Below are positions 45,207 through 45,924 of a stretch of 45,924 bases of DNA, one piece after another. The notes under the pieces are model-generated. The model saw only the letters and a list, made by a program, of their open reading frames with translations, did no database searches and was not told the origin of the DNA. Source of the DNA: Bacteroidales bacterium (lineage in GTDB: Bacteria; Bacteroidota; Bacteroidia; Bacteroidales; UBA10428); the NCBI GenBank assembly GCA_035299085.1, contig DATGXG010000044.1, forward strand, positions 1 through 45,924, written 5' to 3'. Position numbers and translations under genes: made by a program. Numbering within the stretch: the first letter of the stretch is position 1; every line of letters begins with the position of its first letter.

Positions 45207-45752
45207 ATGAATGAAGAAATCATCATAGCCGGATTCGGCGGACAAGGTGTTTTATCAATGGGTAAAATAATGGCTTATGCCGGAATGCTCCAGGAGATGG
45301 AAGTCAGCTGGATGCCATCTTACGGTCCCGAAATGCGCGGTGGAACGGCAAATGTTACCGTCATCCTCAGCGATGAACGAATAAGCAGTCCCATCCTGAA
45401 CCGGTTTGACACGGCTATCATTCTCAATCAGCAGTCGATGGACAAATTTGAGTCCTCGGTGAAACCAGGCGGTCTGTTGTTATATGATTCAAACGGAATT
45501 ACGCGTCATCCGCAGAGAAAGGATATCCGGATATATATTGTTGAGGCTGCTGAAGAGTCGGCCCGTATGATGACTTCAAAAACGTTTAACATGATTGTGC
45601 TGGGGGCTTACCTGAAAATCAAGCCTCTTGTGGCCATTGAAAACATACTTCACGGATTAAAAGATTCACTGCCTGCCCGGCATCACCATCTCATCCCGGT
45701 TAATGAGGATGCGATTAAGAGGGGAATGGAGATCGTGAAGAAGGTTATTTGA
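45207..45752 (+). CDS. 2-oxoacid:ferredoxin oxidoreductase gamma subunit
   Basis: The 181-residue gamma subunit shows IIAGFGGQGVLSMGKIMAYAG and SYGPEMRGGTANVTVILSD, the CoA-binding family signature. It completes the alpha-beta-gamma-delta complex and lies 12 bp after the beta subunit. A hairpin 14 bp after its stop ends the operon. Confidence 0.93.
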   Translation: MNEEIIIAGFGGQGVLSMGKIMAYAGMLQEMEVSWMPSYGPEMRGGTANVTVILSDERISSPILNRFDTAIILNQQSMDKFESSVKPGGLLLYDSNGITRHPQRKDIRIYIVEAAEESARMMTSKTFNMIVLGAYLKIKPLVAIENILHGLKDSLPARHHHLIPVNEDAIKRGMEIVKKVI

Positions 45753-45766
45753 TTGCTATAAACTAA

Positions 45767-45785
45767 TTGGGGCTTTCAGCCCCAA
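45767..45785 (+). terminator. Candidate operon terminator hairpin
   Basis: TTGGGGC-TTTCA-GCCCCAA is a 7-bp perfect stem, 14 bp after the stop codon of the gamma subunit. A T-run follows after 12 nt (45798-45804) as part of a second hairpin. The tip sequence recurs at 8578-8592. Confidence 0.55.
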
Positions 45786-45792
45786 GCCCTGA

Positions 45793-45824
45793 CTTACTTT
45801 TTTTCTGCAGCAAAAAAAAGTAAG
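45793..45824. repeat. Hairpin CTTACTTTTTTT / AAAAAAAGTAAG with flanking element
   Basis: 12-bp perfect arms around ctgcagca. The remaining 100 bp to the end of the window is AT- and repeat-like with no gene visible; it may be the edge of an intergenic repeat that continues outside. Confidence 0.6.
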
Positions 45825-45924
45825 CAAAAAATGCCGCCGCTGCTGAAAAAATCGCTAAAAATTAATTCACTACGCTAAAAGAAAAGAACTCGTCCGCAGG
45901 AATCGGACTCAGACAGCTTTTCTT

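Overview
The window looks like a chromosome segment from a free-living or anaerobic Bacteroidota, most likely Bacteroidales/Marinilabiliales-like. The evidence: many signal peptides end in Q just after the cleavage region, lipoproteins are frequent, there is an orphan type IX secretion (T9SS) C-terminal sorting domain and a FISUMP-domain lipoprotein, promoters of the TTTG-N20-TAnnTTTG type are visible, and Shine-Dalgarno sites are weak. No rRNA, tRNA, CRISPR array, integrase or intact transposase was recognised.

Layout. From 102 to 37576 nearly everything is on the minus strand. The first part (102-9949) holds a large secreted protein, a gamma-glutamyltransferase, a HAD phosphatase, a TMEM175-type channel, a methyltransferase, a T9SS-domain relic, a MORN-repeat protein, a VOC protein and a secreted esterase. 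From 10016 to 16300 come a predicted secreted beta-propeller and a run of small enzymes and membrane proteins: alpha/beta hydrolase, DUF3795, DJ-1/PfpI, DgkA-type kinase, DUF1361, an orphan membrane histidine kinase and a DHFR-like reductase. From 16429 to 24313 lies an envelope and carbohydrate block with beta-barrel proteins, lipoproteins, a GH43 glycosidase with a ricin-like lectin tail, a TPM-domain lipoprotein, a double thioredoxin-fold protein and a second esterase coupled to a frameshifted lipoprotein.

The region 24377-37006 is accessory in character: lipoproteins of unknown function, a GNAT, a second DUF3795 protein, an isochorismatase relic abutting a FISUMP gene, one lone plus-strand NAD(P)-binding protein, a ParD/ParE module, an orphan Imm5-like immunity gene, and a lytic transglycosylase. 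These are separated by long, repeat-rich, hairpin-rich intergenic DNA. Two intergenic elements share a 22-bp core (20/22 identical), one having an attC-like folded architecture. Another pair of about 101-bp elements is about 90% identical. This is the part most like an integron-type or other cassette array, although no integrase is present.

At 37692 the coding strand switches, and 37692-45752 is one coherent metabolic module: ADP-forming acyl-CoA synthetase, tandem-ACT regulator, phenylacetate-CoA ligase, PLP aminotransferase, 2x[4Fe-4S] ferredoxin, and alpha, beta and gamma subunits of a VOR-type 2-oxoacid:ferredoxin oxidoreductase. Together they can take an amino acid to a 2-oxoacid, to acyl-CoA plus reduced ferredoxin, and to a free acid plus ATP. 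This is peptide/amino-acid fermentation logic.

A genome-style feature seen throughout is a set of degenerate 7-9 bp tandem tracts that begin at or within a few tens of bases of CDS 3' ends. In one case a tract supplies the final codons and stop of the gene. A second recurring feature is a perfect or near-perfect palindrome lying within about 30 bp of a start codon.
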